DNA from: Muricea muricata
Taxonomy: Eukaryota > Cnidaria > Anthozoa > Malacalcyonacea > Plexauridae
DNA: 64,000 nucleotides
Direction of reading: 5' to 3'
NCBI GenBank assembly: GCA_963855995.1
Contig: OY979719.1
Location: 7,812,001-7,876,000 of the forward strand
Below the pieces are notes generated by a model. That model was not told where the DNA came from. It ran no database searches and worked only from the letters and a program-made list of their open reading frames with translations. Below are positions 11,168 to 22,112 of this stretch, one piece after another (the stretch's first letter is position 1; each line of letters opens with the position of its first letter). The position numbers and the translations under genes are program-made.

Positions 11168-11441
11168 GGGACGGACCATTAAATTTTTGAGGGGGGGTTG
11201 GGCAAATACCAAAAAAAAATTCGCGCACTAAAAAAATACAGAGAAAAAATATCGTGCACAAATAAACAAATTTAAAAAAAAATCGAGCAAGTTGTTTATA
11301 AGGACATATGCGTGTGTGAAAAAAATCTTGCAATGAAATGTGATAGAAAAAAAAATCCAACGTGTTTAACTGGCACGAAAAAAAAAACATGCGCAAAAAA
11401 AATTGCCCAACTCCCCCCTCAAAAATTTAATGGTCCGTCCC
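11168..11441. mobile_element. Harbinger-type MITE with TAA target duplication
   Basis: The inverted ends start GGGACGGACCATTAAATTTT. They are flanked by TAA at 11165-11167 and 11442-11444. Copy A has the uninterrupted site near 3545. A three-base T-A-rich duplication with GGG ends fits PIF/Harbinger. The interior is A-rich low complexity. Confidence 0.75.
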
Positions 11442-12036
11442 TAAGTGTTATGTCATAATAGACTTAGCGTGGATAGCGTCCCTATAAATTGTATCATTCA
11501 GGCTCTCGTTAAACCATGTAAGCTTGTTAAATGGCTGCTGTTTGTTTATCTACAATCTTCACCACAGCTTAGTTTATTTCTCGCTGTTTCGCCGGTTGTT
11601 TGTCTACAATTTGTAGTTTATTTCTGGCGATTATCCACAGCCATGTTTATCTCTCAATTTTTTGTTTGCATCTTTATCTTCTAATGGTACACTAATTGTA
11701 ATTTTACTTTACTTTAACTATTTTTTTCGTTCGGCAGTCTGGCAAGGTTGGTACCAGGATAATGCAGGAACAGCCAGTTCAGCGTTTCTATTGGCCAGAA
11801 AAGGCAATTGACTGACTAGAACCTGTATAATAAAGATGCGTAATGACATATGCGCGGGAACACTAAGGTCTTGAACCGAGTGGCCCTTCTGTTTATTTCT
11901 GTTCTGTGTTGGTACTCCCACATCCAAACACAGGACACTCTCTTCGCGTGCCACCCGTAGCGTAACTCATTACTTGACAAAGGTGTTTGAGTGTTATAGG
12001 CTTGTAATCGCGGAACCCGAGGCGACTAATTGTTTT

Positions 12037-12220
12037 AGTATAAATTTCCAGGTGTTTTCAAATGATAATCAACTAAACTTTACAAAAATTCTCTTTAAAT
12101 TGATCACTGTATACAAAAGCGAAAAACTCTAGTCTCTGGCTAGTGACTATCACTTCAGAGACAGTGAATCTCGACCAGTCAGAAAGCAGGAAAATCGATA
12201 GTCACCTGGAAATTTATACT
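12037..12220. repeat. Small inverted-repeat element
   Basis: The ends are complementary (AGTATAAATTTCCAGGTG and its inverse) and enclose about 150 bp. The family is unassigned. Confidence 0.5.
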
Positions 12221-12842
12221 GATATGACATTTATTATGACGTACCCATTGATGTGAAAATAGATAACCTGGATATAGTTTCTATAGCTTAAAAATCTTAG
12301 TCCCATGATCCCCATGTTCACCTCATATTACGTCATATATTTAAATACTGATTATTTCCGCCGCCAGACACGCATTGCCCATGTTACGTCATAGCTCAAG
12401 GTGTGTTACTCTATTGTGACGTCATTTGTCGGCATCCTTTGAACTCTAGAGTGGAGGTGTCAATACGGTCTTCACTAGCAAAATAATATGTTTGTTTATT
12501 ATAGTTAAGAGCATTATTAATAGTTTATATTATAGTTTAGAGCATGACACATTTTAAAAAATGGTTTCTATATTTATAGCATTTTGTATTTTTTAAAATT
12601 TTATCCTACACACTTGCAACTTTCTTTACTTGACCATTCCTGCAATATCTGTACGTTATGAAGAATGCAATGGAACGAATTTAGGAGGTGTTCATGTCAG
12701 AACAAAGAAAATGGTGATTCTATAATTTTGAAAAACCATGTAGTTTAGCTTGCAGCCGATAACCTGCTACCATAAACCTCGTATTATAAGCTCTGAGGTC
12801 ACATAAGTTCTTTATACAAGGGGCGGCTTATATAATTGTAAT
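12221..12842. other. Non-coding, contains inverted relative of duplication unit
   Basis: The stretch 12310-12480 is the reverse complement of the 10930-11100 region of copy B. The stretch 12490-12600 resembles 20200-20300. No gene is seen. Confidence 0.5.
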
Positions 12843-13090
12843 AAAGATTTGATGATGTAAGTCATATTTTTCCTATAATTCGTTGACCTTACTACTAATA
12901 TTTCCCTTTATTTTTTTTTACAAACACAAAAACAATCCATTTTTATCAATAAAGTGTAAAAATACCCTTCACAGCGCCATAACTCTTAACAGCAACACGG
13001 GAGTTAATAATGTTCCCAACTGACCAATCACATTAAGCTATTTTATAATTATGCTAATGTTTTGTGTTTCCGCCCAAAGCTAACGTTTTT
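12843..13090 (-). repeat. LTR-like direct repeat, 3' side of BEL/Pao 1
   Basis: It matches 19566-19826 in the same orientation, including a shared TCAATAAAGTGTAA segment. It abuts the end of the integrase-tail region. Confidence 0.6.
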
Positions 13091-13104
13091 CATATTCAAA
13101 GTCA

Positions 13105-14056
13105 TTAACTCCCCCCATTGGCCAGTGTGCCATATTCTTCCTGGCGATGCCAACCAATCCGTTTATTACCAATAACTGCCGAAGCCTTCTTGGACGTTAC
13201 TGTTTTTGACGTATCAGTCTTACCTTCGCCTCCGCGTGCTGACTGTACCTTGTCTTCTTCTACGCACCGTATCTCTAATGGAAAGAGTTTCTGTGAAGGT
13301 CGTCCGTTTTTCACGTGAGGAATTCGAGCACATTGCCGTCTCTGCCTATCATGAGTTGTTAAACCTTGCCTATCGACCACAATCCTCGTTGTAGCTGCGA
13401 CTCATCCCGAATAGAGACAATATCTCCGACTTGAGTAGGTAATGTTCTGGTACTGTCCTTTCTCAAACGATGAAACTCGCGAATGTTGAGAAGCTTCCAC
13501 CGTTGAAAAAAATGTTGAATTTTTTTATATATACGCTGCACGCTTTCGAACTGCTAATCTACTGCTTTCACAGTCAAAGTCCTCATCTTCTCGACCCATA
13601 CCGTCAGATAAAATCAACAGTCTTCAACTGATAATAAGATGTGTAGGCGCAATATGCCCTCGATGTCATCATATACGAGTTTGTCAAGGGACGCGAATTC
13701 AAAACAGTCTCGATTTCTACGAGAATGGTAGATAATTCGTCAAATGACAACTGTGATTGTCCAAGCACTTTCTTTAGGCAAGTTGTAACTCCTTAGACCA
13801 TGGACTTAAAAAATACCCGCCAACAGGGGGGATTTAGCAATATTGAATCTCCACTCTATACCCTTGTTGATAAGAAGGTTCTTAACCTCTGGTATGTCGA
13901 ATAGTCTTTGAAGTGTTTTTTTCTTTGAAGTGTTTCCTTCAAGCCATTATGAAGGACGCGTTCATGACAATATCGTACAATCAGAGTAGTGAGGCAATGA
14001 TGACTAGGCAATAAGGCAGAAAATCTCGTAACATATGGACGTTCTGCATTACCCAA
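13105..14056 (-). pseudogene. BEL/Pao integrase region, broken
   Basis: Three separate frames are seen. At 13856-14056 is an H2C2 zinc-binding integrase segment (HHCLTTLIVRYCHERVLHNG). At 13359-13541 is the C-terminal module with the typical GDIVSIRDES-like turn and a W-x-I-G-K-V end. At 13105-13380 is the tail with RPSQKLFPLEI. The catalytic core between about 13541 and 13856 is degraded. The frames overlap or shift, so this is a relic. Confidence 0.7.
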
Positions 14057-14072
14057 TCGTCCCTTGTAACGA

Positions 14073-14930
14073 TCACTTGATCTTCAAGATTTCTGCAGTT
14101 TTAATTTCTGTCGCCGTAGATGAACCAGTATGACACGGTTTCCTTTGGATGCGGGTGACAAACCTCAATACATAAGCAGTAATTGGTAAGAGTCTGTGGG
14201 ATCTGGATACACGTTTAGGATCAATTAAGTATATTAACTTGAATTGAGTATTCACCAAGCTTGTAGTTGGTAGACCTCGTTGTTTCAGCCTTAGTTCTTG
14301 ATTGCATTCGCCTGAAGGTTGGGCAAGAATCTTAGATGCTGGCCATTTACTTTTATCGCAAACCAACCTCGAAGGTCCATGTAACCAAGTGTCGCAGCTC
14401 TGTAGCTGTGCTGCCTTTGCTCTTCGCAAAGGAATGTCTGCCGGGTTGTCACTTCCCGGCGTGTGGGACCAACATTCTACGGGAATTAAACTACGAATTT
14501 CGTTGACTCTTCTTCGAAAATCTTCCATTCTTTTTTTCTCCCTTGAATCCAAAACAATGCGGTGATTACGTGCGTCCAGCACTTTATTCTGTCGATACTC
14601 ATTGCTGATTCAAACACCGATACAACCTTTGCCATTAATCGTGCAAGAATCAAAGCAGATAACAGTCCAAGTCTTGGTATTGAAATTTTGGAAAGTGGAG
14701 CTACTCTTGTCTTTGACCGATGAAGTACGAACTTCGGTTTCGACTCTCAAATAGACAACGGCTGCATAGCAGACTGAAGATCTGTCACAAAATTCATGCA
14801 ACTGATAAGATACGGGACCGTCTGAATTGTTATTCAGGAAACGCCGTGGAATTTCGATATACCCAACCTTGCTCAGTTCATCGTACGATCTTTGCAATTT
14901 ACGATACAATAAAGGGTCGTCCCAGCCCAA
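14073..14930 (-). pseudogene. BEL/Pao RNase H and connection region, broken
   Basis: The segment 14610-14930 starts GWDDPLLYRKL and contains YQLHEFCDRSS and YAAVVYLR, the A17/Pao signature around the LHxFCDAS RNase H start. The segment 14073-14582 carries the rest of the RNase H and the linker, including CWSHTPGSDNPADIPLR. Two frames are separated by a stop and a shift. Confidence 0.7.
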
Positions 14931-15107
14931 CTTGCTCTAACAAAGTTCTTGGAATAAGACCTTCATCTCAGTGAAAATGAGTGAGCATACCCAATGGGTC
15001 AAACACTTTGGCGATTACCTTCAGAATACTTCGTTTACTAGAGGCAACGCATTTACTAGCTTGACTATGTCGTCAAACCGGATTACATATGTGTCCCTTG
15101 CAAAGTT

Positions 15108-15507
15108 TCAGTTCAGTCCCAAAACCTTTTGACCAGTTTGGTGTGAGTTTGAAGATTCTGTTCTTAACAAATAACTTTGCATAAGACAATAACATTTCCT
15201 GGTTATGTGCTTGATTACTTTCTTGATTACTTCCTTGTTGTGCATTTGAAGATTAGCAGAGTTCGAGGACCACTTACGCAAGTTGAAACCGCCCATCTTC
15301 ATGATCCCCTTCAGCTCTAGGTAGGTCGCAAAACCTTTGTCATCTGTTGGATCTTCAGTGCTTAGATCATGATTTCCTTGGGATTATCACTGCTTGTATC
15401 ATCATGCTAAAGAAAACGAAGAACATCTCGATCACAGAGACCATTAAGAAGGCCTTTCCAATGTCCGCGATCAGTGTCGACTTGTTGATCTTTAATCCTG
15501 GACAAAA
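15108..15507 (-). pseudogene. BEL/Pao reverse transcriptase, C-terminal part
   Basis: The frame around 15108-15330 ends with GGFNLRKWSSNSANL, a hallmark of Pao reverse transcriptases just after the catalytic palm. The YxDD position is already mutated. The upstream palm (about 15390-15507) is readable only across shifts. An unrelated inverted-repeat insertion begins just beyond. Confidence 0.6.
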
Positions 15508-15529
15508 TATATGGCAAAAATGGCATTTA

Positions 15530-15627
15530 TTCCCCTTCGCCCAATATCAATGTTGTTTGCGCCAATACACCTGTTTTTACGCGAGGATTTTCCCGAAAAT
15601 AGCAACATTGATATAGGGGGAGGGACA
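15530..15627. repeat. Small hairpin insertion
   Basis: CCCAATATCAATGTTG and its inverse enclose about 60 bp, within the broken reverse transcriptase. Confidence 0.45.
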
Positions 15628-15650
15628 TGCGTACCTAAGAATTAAATATA

Positions 15651-17241
15651 CACTGCGACTCACGATATTACTTGTATGAGATATTTATGCCGTACGTATT
15701 CAAAATGAGCATTGCCATTCATTAAAACTTACGAACATCAAAACAAAGTTGTGAGAAGATCTTTACCATGTTGATATTTGATGTTAGTCACATGACTGAA
15801 AAAATATGGCGCTGTTCCATATTTCAGGTGGACCACGCTATTAGTTTCAAAAATATGATAACACGATAAGACGTCGTTTTTAACTTAATTGGAAGTGGAA
15901 GCGACATTCTTTACCAAAAACAGCATAGGTAACAATAAGAGAATGTTTTAGCTAGAAAATAAACGAACTTGGTGTCATAGTTGAAGGATTTTTCAAAGAT
16001 CACGTGGAACGGTGGAAAAGAGGGATTCTGGACTTCTAAAATGGATAAGAATGGGAGGTATTAGGCGTTTGAAGGAGAACTGTTCGTAAATTATCACGTG
16101 ATCAACGTCTATCAACATTTTGAGAAAGTTTGCTTTGCCATATATGTTCAAAACTAGCAATGATGGATTCCTGTTAAGCAATAATAATTCTAAAAGTACC
16201 TCCACCGTTGTCGTGGAATAAACGTTTGGCACTGGATTGAGGCAAAAATATGCTTGAGAGCACAACAGAAGTTTGTCCTTTTGACGGGCAGACGAAATCA
16301 GCATGATAAAGCTTGGAAAATGCATGCATGGGTTAGATTATTGATATTCAATGATGGTATGTGACCAGCGAGGCTAAGGAGTCAACAAAAAAGGTCTAAA
16401 GTAAACGAGTTCTGCTGATAACAGCGGAAATAGGGATCAGAGATCTCTTTTTCACATTTAGGCGCATATGAAGACATGTTGGTTGCTAATAGTACGGATC
16501 TAAATGATCGTTCTACCACTTCTTTGGCAGGTACCTAAAACCTTTCATCAGAAGTTCCTTTTCCAGCATTAGGGAATTATCATGTTGATCTCGACTTGTC
16601 TGTCTTGTCGGTCTCGACTTGTTGTGCTCTCAACTCTCAAGCATTTTTTTGCCTCAATCCAGTGCCAAACGTTTATTCCACGACACCTGTGGATGTACTT
16701 TTAGAATTATTATTCCTTACCAGGAATCCATCATTGCTAGTTTTGAAGATATATGGCAAAGCAAACTTTCTCAAAATGTTGATAGACGTTGATCATGATA
16801 ATTTACGAACAGTTCTCCTTCAAACGCCTAATACCTCCCATTCTTATCCATTTTAGAAGTCCAGAATCCCTCTTTTCCACGTTCCACGTAATCTCTGAAA
16901 AATCCTTCAACTATGACACCAAGTTCGTTTATTTTCTAGCTAAAACATTCTCTTGTTGTTACCTATGCTGTTTTTGGTTAAAGAATGTCGTTTCCACTTC
17001 CAATTAAGTTAAAAACGACGTCCTGTCGTGTTATCATATTTTTAAAACTAATAGCGTGGCCCGCCTCAAATATGGAGCAACGCCATATTTTTTCAGTCAT
17101 GTGACTAACATCAAATATCAACATGGTAAAGATCTTCGAACAACTTTGTTTTGATGTTCGTAAGTTTAAATGAATAGCAATGCTCATTTTGAATACGTAC
17201 GGCTTAAATATCTCATACAAGTAATATCGTGAGTCGCAGTG
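15651..17241. mobile_element. Long-inverted-repeat element, Tc1/mariner-like TA ends
   Basis: The outer ends CACTGCGACTCACGATATTA and their inverse are flanked by TA on both sides. The arms run inward for several hundred bases (15651-16330 against 16600-17241). The copy at 36301-37458 is close in sequence but truncated. A 110-codon frame in the arms (15993-16325, also at 36644-36976) lacks any recognisable domain and is probably not coding. The element sits inside the BEL/Pao reverse transcriptase. Confidence 0.7.
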
Positions 17242-17313
17242 TAGTAGACAAATAACTATATGACGAAAAATAAGAAAGCAAAATAGGTTTTGCCAAACTA
17301 TTTTGTCCAAGAT

Positions 17314-17477
17314 CAGTGGCGAAGCCAGCCCGATTTTTTACTCCTGCTATGTAAATTTCAATTGTTAGCGATAATTCTATCATAATTCATTTCTTTAGAA
17401 ATTGATTGTTTTTACAGACCATTAACTCTAAAAAATTAACATAGCAGGAGTAAATAGTCGGGCTGGCTTCGCCACTG
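17314..17477. mobile_element. hAT-type MITE with 8-bp target duplication
   Basis: The inverted ends read CAGTGGCGAAGCCAGCCCGA. The flanks TCCAAGAT (17306-17313) and TCCAACAT (17478-17485) differ at one base. A second inner inverted segment (CTCCTGCTATGT) makes a long hairpin. It is the same family as 2567-2706. Confidence 0.8.
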
Positions 17478-17497
17478 TCCAACATTGTTGAATCGCA

Positions 17498-17749
17498 TCA
17501 ATACATCAGCTTGTCACGTCTGATGACTGGATAGTGGGGAATATAATAATGTACTGCCCCAGCTGTTTTTGCTCCACTTGGCTTGATCTCTTTAATAATT
17601 CCCCTTTTAAGCTGATTCTTGATTACCCCATCATATTCTTCGATGATGTTTTGTGCCTTTAACTTACCCAGTAAAGATCTCAGGCGCCGCCTACATAGCC
17701 GGTAGTTATCTGGGAGTGTGTCATGAGATGGTTTCCTCGGCAAATTCAC
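17498..17749 (-). pseudogene. BEL/Pao reverse transcriptase, N-terminal part
   Basis: The frame contains LPDNYRLCRRRLRSLLGKL, GIIKEI and HYYIPHYPVIRRDK, the standard start of a Pao reverse transcriptase just after the protease linker. It ends where the inserted elements begin. The rest of the domain continues at 15507-15108. Confidence 0.75.
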
Positions 17750-18086
17750 TGATAGTGGCCATTTTAGAAGTCAACGTTACTTTTGAATTGATCTTGTACT
17801 GTTTCTACATTTGTTGAAATCCCAATTGCTTCGAGGTCCTAAAATTGATGCAATCGCTTCTCCAGACGTTTGTCCCCAGGATGGATGACAGCCGTTTCAT
17901 TGCTTACTCGAAGGACATATGTCAAATTCACTTGAGTTGATTCAACATCACTCTCAACTGGGCCTGAAAGAACTCACCCAAACATTTATTTAGCTGCCAC
18001 TGGTCCAAGCTCCCCCTCTGTTTTTTCCCTTCAAGAAATGCCAATACTAGTCACCACCGACTGCAATGTCTACTTCAGATCCAATG

Positions 18087-18500
18087 TCACTCTCTGAAGA
18101 AAGGTCTGCGAGCTTGAGTCCTTGAAGATAATCGTAGTTGTGACAACGACAATGGCGAGCAAGTTGTTGGTATAGTGAGCACATTAAACTGAACCGTTTG
18201 ATTGGATTCTTCCCCCTTTAGTGTAACTTGCGCAAGATCTTGTGTATGAAGCTGACCGACACTCGAACCGAACGTTTTTATCATGATAGTTTCTTTCCTG
18301 ATTGTTGGCAGATTTAATGATTCTTTCTCATGACGGGTAGCGTAAATGCTAACTTGTCGAACATTCCACTGTAAAAAATGGTCCTTGCTTGAATAGATTT
18401 CTCTGGGTTTTCACTATTCACAACAATTGCTATATCAGTATGCAGAAGCACAGATGTCTTTGCCTCTGTGAACACATGGTTGGCTACTGTTTCTTTGGCA
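18087..18500 (-). pseudogene. BEL/Pao aspartic protease region, degenerate
   Basis: Short frames occupy the position of the retropepsin-like DUF1758 domain between gag and reverse transcriptase. The active-site motif is not intact by eye. It is placed mainly by order and by weak residual similarity. Confidence 0.4.
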
Positions 18501-18559
18501 CCGTCCGCATGTGACTTACTACCACCTTTATTTTGCTCTTGCTGTAAGGATGCAGCAGC

Positions 18560-19560
18560 TAACGATGACGCATGTTACACTTAAAACAATCCTTTTCACT
18601 GCAGTCCTTTGCTAAGCGTGACTTTCGCAAACAGATGTAACGTCGACCTTCTTTTTTTCAAAAGCTCTTTCCTCGTCTAAACAGGTGAGGCTTTGGACAG
18701 TACGAAGGTGATACCTTATATTCTTGACTTGAGCCTGAAGAGCAGCTGCTGATGAGTAACTGCGCTTTGAACGTCCTCCATCCCCCTTTAGACTAGATCC
18801 ATCTTTCAAATTCTACTTAGAATTTTCCTTGATAGCAGACCCCTTACATGAACTTCTGTTTATCATAGACTTTTTTATTTTGTTTACATCTGTGACATAA
18901 GTTGTACCTTCTACTTGAGTAAATCGTCCATATGAGTATTAATGATTGTCTGTTTTTGTGCGAAACGTTCCTTTATTGAACCCAGTCCAACTTCATAATT
19001 TGCAGATGTCAATTGTAAATCTGCAACAGCGGATGCAGCTTCGCCCGTCAAATAGCTTCGAATAATTGGACTTTTCCACGTTAGAAGTATGGTCATTATT
19101 ATGAATTGCGCACTTGTAAAGCCCCTTTACACGACCAAATTTTCTTTGTCAAATTTCGTGTGTCAAAGGCTTTTTACCATGTAATAGACAAATTTACGTT
19201 CAAAACACATTTGATACGTGAAACCACATCGTGTATGTGGGGCTTAACTATCCCACCATTCATTCCAGACTTTGGGTCCCCAATGAATTTGTTAAGTTGT
19301 AATTTAGGTAGTTTAGTTCGTACCTGTGTGACTTCAGTCAAACTTGAATCTCCTATGCTTGGTTGAGAATGACCACTGTCTACGGCCATTCTCAACCAGG
19401 AAGCATAGGAGAGTTGAAGTTTATTAAGTTGTCTGTTTATTTTTACTAAATACATTTGAATAATTTCTTTGAATTCGCCCGCTTCCGCGATTTCCTTAAC
19501 AATGCTTTTTTCATCGACAAGAAGAAGTATTGCATTGTCCAGGCCTTGTATTGTTGACAT
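18560..19560 (-). pseudogene. BEL/Pao gag, broken
   Basis: The segment 19174-19560 is the gag N-terminal part and leads to the motif TKLPKLQLNKFIGDP, which is typical of the DUF1759 capsid-like region. The segment 18911-19096 continues it (IRSYLTGEAASAV, then NYEVGLGSIKERF). A CxxC zinc-knuckle remnant lies near 18570-18600. A hairpin insertion at 19114-19249 and several stops separate the pieces. Confidence 0.65.
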
Positions 19561-19565
19561 TCTAT

Positions 19566-19826
19566 CGGTCAGCGAGATTTTGATGATACAAGTCGTATCT
19601 TTCCTGTAATCCTTCGATCTTACTACTAATATTTTCCCTTATTTCTTTTTACAAACACAAAAACCATACATTTTTTATCAATAAAGTGTAACCCTTCACA
19701 GTGCCATAACTCTTTAACTTCAGAGTTAACTCCATAACAATAACGTCACTCCATAACATAACTCCATGACAATAACGTCAGAGTTAACGCCATAACTCTG
19801 ACGTTTCATATTCAAAGTTTCTACAA
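19566..19826 (-). repeat. LTR-like direct repeat, 5' side of BEL/Pao 1
   Basis: It matches 12843-13090. Its outer part contains short repeated units with CCATAACTC and AATAACGTCA. The gag frame starts almost directly next to it, so the precise LTR and primer-binding borders are not visible. Confidence 0.55.
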
Positions 19827-20028
19827 CAATTATAAATGGGTAACATTTAAGGGACAAACCTGGGTAAAAATTTTCTGTGACGCCTTTGCATGAACTGTAA
19901 TGCTTTAAAATACATTGGCTCGAGTGTTTGGCTCGTCATGTGGAATTTTTTAGTGCAAGTATTGAGACTCTAACATAGTGGTTAGCCGGGCATGCGCTGC
20001 TACCCACAAAAAATCATTAATAACAATC

Positions 20029-20177
20029 AGGGGCCGGTTGTATTAAAAAGTGATTAAAGTTAACTATGATTAATGGAAACGTCAACCAATCAGAACAATG
20101 CATTTTGAACTTAATCACTATTTAACTACAAAACAGTGATTAAAAGAGGGATTGAGAGTTTTATACAACTGGCTCCT
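20029..20177. mobile_element. Hairpin MITE
   Basis: AGGGGCCGGTTGTATTAAAA at the left pairs with the inverse at the right. Subterminal AGTGATTAA motifs also pair. Confidence 0.6.
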
Positions 20178-20653
20178 AGTGTTTCGTGATTTTTACTCAT
20201 ACAAAGCATCTTTACTACCTTAAAAATATGTTTATTTTATAGTTAATATATTTTATAGTTTATATCTGTTACATTTTAAGATGAGTGGTTTCTATTATTG
20301 GAGTGGTTGTATAATCGGAGGTTTTCCTTATAGTGATAACTTCTCGACAAACGTAGCGCTTTCCCTCGAGACGTCGAGTTCTGCTTATAGGGGAACTCCA
20401 CTCCCAAAACAAGTTGTGTTTAAATAAAAAATAATACCTTCAATAGATTATTTCCGAAATATCTTGGCCCAAATCGTTTTATTAAAGGAGAAATCCACTG
20501 TCAAAGTTTGCGATTTTTTGCAAAATCCGACCCCATCTTGATCTTTTCCGTGCAGACGCGAATTTCGTCAGCGCCCTTATTTTTGACGTCATTGAGTGCT
20601 TCTGAACTGTTGTTTCTCTCGAATTGCACAAGTATTTTGTATTAGAGTTCATC

Positions 20654-21115
20654 ATGAATGTCGATGCTGCACGTTCATCGAGCGTTGTTTCATCAGATTC
20701 GGAAAATTCTAGTTCTTCAGGTGCGAGTTTAGATGAATTTCATAGGAATAATTTACAAGGTGGCGAAGTTCCAAGCTATCAATTTGAGCCTAGACGAGAT
20801 AGTAACAATGGCAGTGGTGAATCAGCTGACATCGAAGACGACCAAAATATGTCTTCTGATGAGGACGAATCTGTGGTTCGTTTGGGCAACCTTGACTGGT
20901 AAAACATCATACTTCATAGTTTATATTGACAAATTGTATTTTCATGTTCCTCAATTGTCTTGTTCCCAGTGAAATAAATTATTATTACTAGGTGTTTATG
21001 CGAACATTGCCAGATAATGGATAGGGAAGAGAAATGCGTCTGTTTTCATGAAATCGAACAGGTCGCTAACAACTCGTATTTCTTTCCCAACAATTCCCCA
21101 ACACCACCGCACTAG
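20654..21115 (+). CDS. P2RX7_C-like zinc-binding domain protein, left-arm copy, truncated
   Basis: Exon 1 is 20654-20898 and exon 2 is 20992-21115, joined across a GT-AG intron of 93 bp that splits a Trp codon. The N-terminus is Ser/Glu-rich with SYQFEPR. The junction then gives RLGNLDW followed by CLCEHCQIMDREEKCVCFHEI, the Cys pattern of the P2X7-receptor C-terminal ballast-type zinc domain. Such domains are known as stand-alone proteins in cnidarians and fish. After EIEQVAN the frame leaves the inverted arm and soon meets a stop, so the C-terminal half is missing. Part of one Cys pair is changed (CF instead of CC). This copy is probably non-functional. Confidence 0.6.
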
Positions 21116-21257
21116 CAGACGTTACGCACAATGGCGAGAGATTTTGTGCTCAGGACGTTCATACAGTATGCTGTACTTCCGTACTCCTGCTTAAATTCCA
21201 GCCAATCAGCCTGTAAAACCCATCTATCTAAACAGACTGGATTATTCCATATATATA

Positions 21258-21755
21258 TTATATATGGAAACCTGGATTATCTGTTATGCAATCATATGAC
21301 AGGGTTGGTTTAGTGTATTCCATAACTTCTTGATTTTTTGCAGCGACCTGTTCGATTTCATGACAACAGACGCATTCCTCTTCCCTATCCATTATCTGGC
21401 AATGTTCGCATAAACACCTAGTAATAATAATTTATTTCACTGGGAATGACACAATTGACGAACACAAAAATGCAATTCGTCAATATAAACTATGAAGTAT
21501 GATGTTTTACCAGTCAAGGTTGCCCAAACGAACGACAGATCCGTCCTCGTCAGGAGACATATTTTGGTCGTCTTCGATGTCAGCTGATTCACCACTGCCA
21601 TTGTTACTATCTCGTCTAGGTTCAAATTGATAGCCTAGAACTTCGCCACCTTGTAAAATATTCCTATGAGATTCATCTAAACTCGCACCTGAAGAACTAG
21701 AAGTTTCCGAATCTGATGAAACAACGCTCGACGAACGTGCAGCATCGACATTCAT
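21258..21755 (-). CDS. P2RX7_C-like zinc-binding domain protein, right-arm copy
   Basis: Exon 1 (21755-21511) and exon 2 (from 21417) mirror the left copy. Here the Cys cluster is complete (ECVCCHEIEQV), and the domain continues through LSYDCITDNPGF, as expected for P2RX7_C. A TA-rich micro-palindrome (about 21246-21270) then introduces a stop at 21258-21260. Beyond it, the continuation (VCLDRWVLQADWLEFKQEYG) can be read at about 21245-21180. The gene was therefore nearly intact before that lesion. Known P2RX7_C domains bind zinc and guanine nucleotide in P2X7, but the role of this stand-alone protein is unknown. Confidence 0.6.
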
Positions 21756-22112
21756 GATGAACTCTAATACAAAATACTTGTGCAATTCGAGAGAAACAAC
21801 AGTTCAGAAGCACTCAATGACATCAAAAATAAGGGCGCTGACCAAATTCGCGTCTGCACGTAAAAGATCAAGATGGCGTCGGATTTTGCAAAAATCGCGA
21901 ACTTTGACCGTCAATTTCTCCTTTAATAAAACGATTTGGACCGAGATATTTCGGAAACAATCTATTGAAGGTATTATCTTTTATTTAAACACAACTTGTT
22001 TTGGGAGTGGAGTTCCTCTTTATGTCGTTTTAGGGGAAGACATTCTTGAATGTTTTAACTTCTTGGGCAGGCAAATCAAACGTATATATTCTGTTTTGCT
22101 ATTTTCATGCAG

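Larger units (their letters stand above)
8513..11960 (+). repeat. Tandem segmental duplication, copy B
   Basis: This is the direct copy of 328-8405 without the piggyBac and foldback insertions. It has its own later insertions: a MITE at 9620-10041 and a Harbinger-type MITE at 11168-11441. A G homopolymer lies at about 8856-8865. It contains the exon-like segments at 9178-9237 and 10630-10680. A partial inverted relative of its 10930-11100 part occurs at 12310-12480. Confidence 0.75.
12843..19830 (-). mobile_element. Decayed BEL/Pao LTR retrotransposon
   Basis: Read on the minus strand, the order is gag (19560 to about 18600), aspartic-protease region (about 18500-18090), reverse transcriptase (17749-17498, then 15507-15108), RNase H and connection (14930-14073) and integrase (14056-13105). 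That is the BEL/Pao order. Direct repeats at 12843-13090 and 19566-19826 are about 85% alike by eye and probably mark the LTRs. Many stops and frameshifts break the polyprotein. A long-inverted-repeat element and a hAT-type MITE split the reverse transcriptase, and a small hairpin at about 19114-19249 interrupts gag. It cannot be active. Confidence 0.8.
20391..22018. mobile_element. Foldback element carrying P2RX7_C-like genes in both arms
   Basis: The two arms (20391-21067 and about 21343-22018) are near-complementary, starting GGGAACTCCACTCCCAAAAC and its inverse. The spacer 21068-21342 is unique. Each arm carries the same two-exon gene start, on the plus strand at the left and the minus strand at the right. 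It is inserted in what looks like the intron upstream of the Death-domain exon. No transposase is seen and the target duplication is unclear. Confidence 0.7.

Noticed and set aside
15993..16325. 110-codon frame in the long-inverted-repeat element as a transposase fragment
   Set aside because: It has no DDE-type motif or helix-turn-helix, and is probably an incidental open frame in palindromic DNA.
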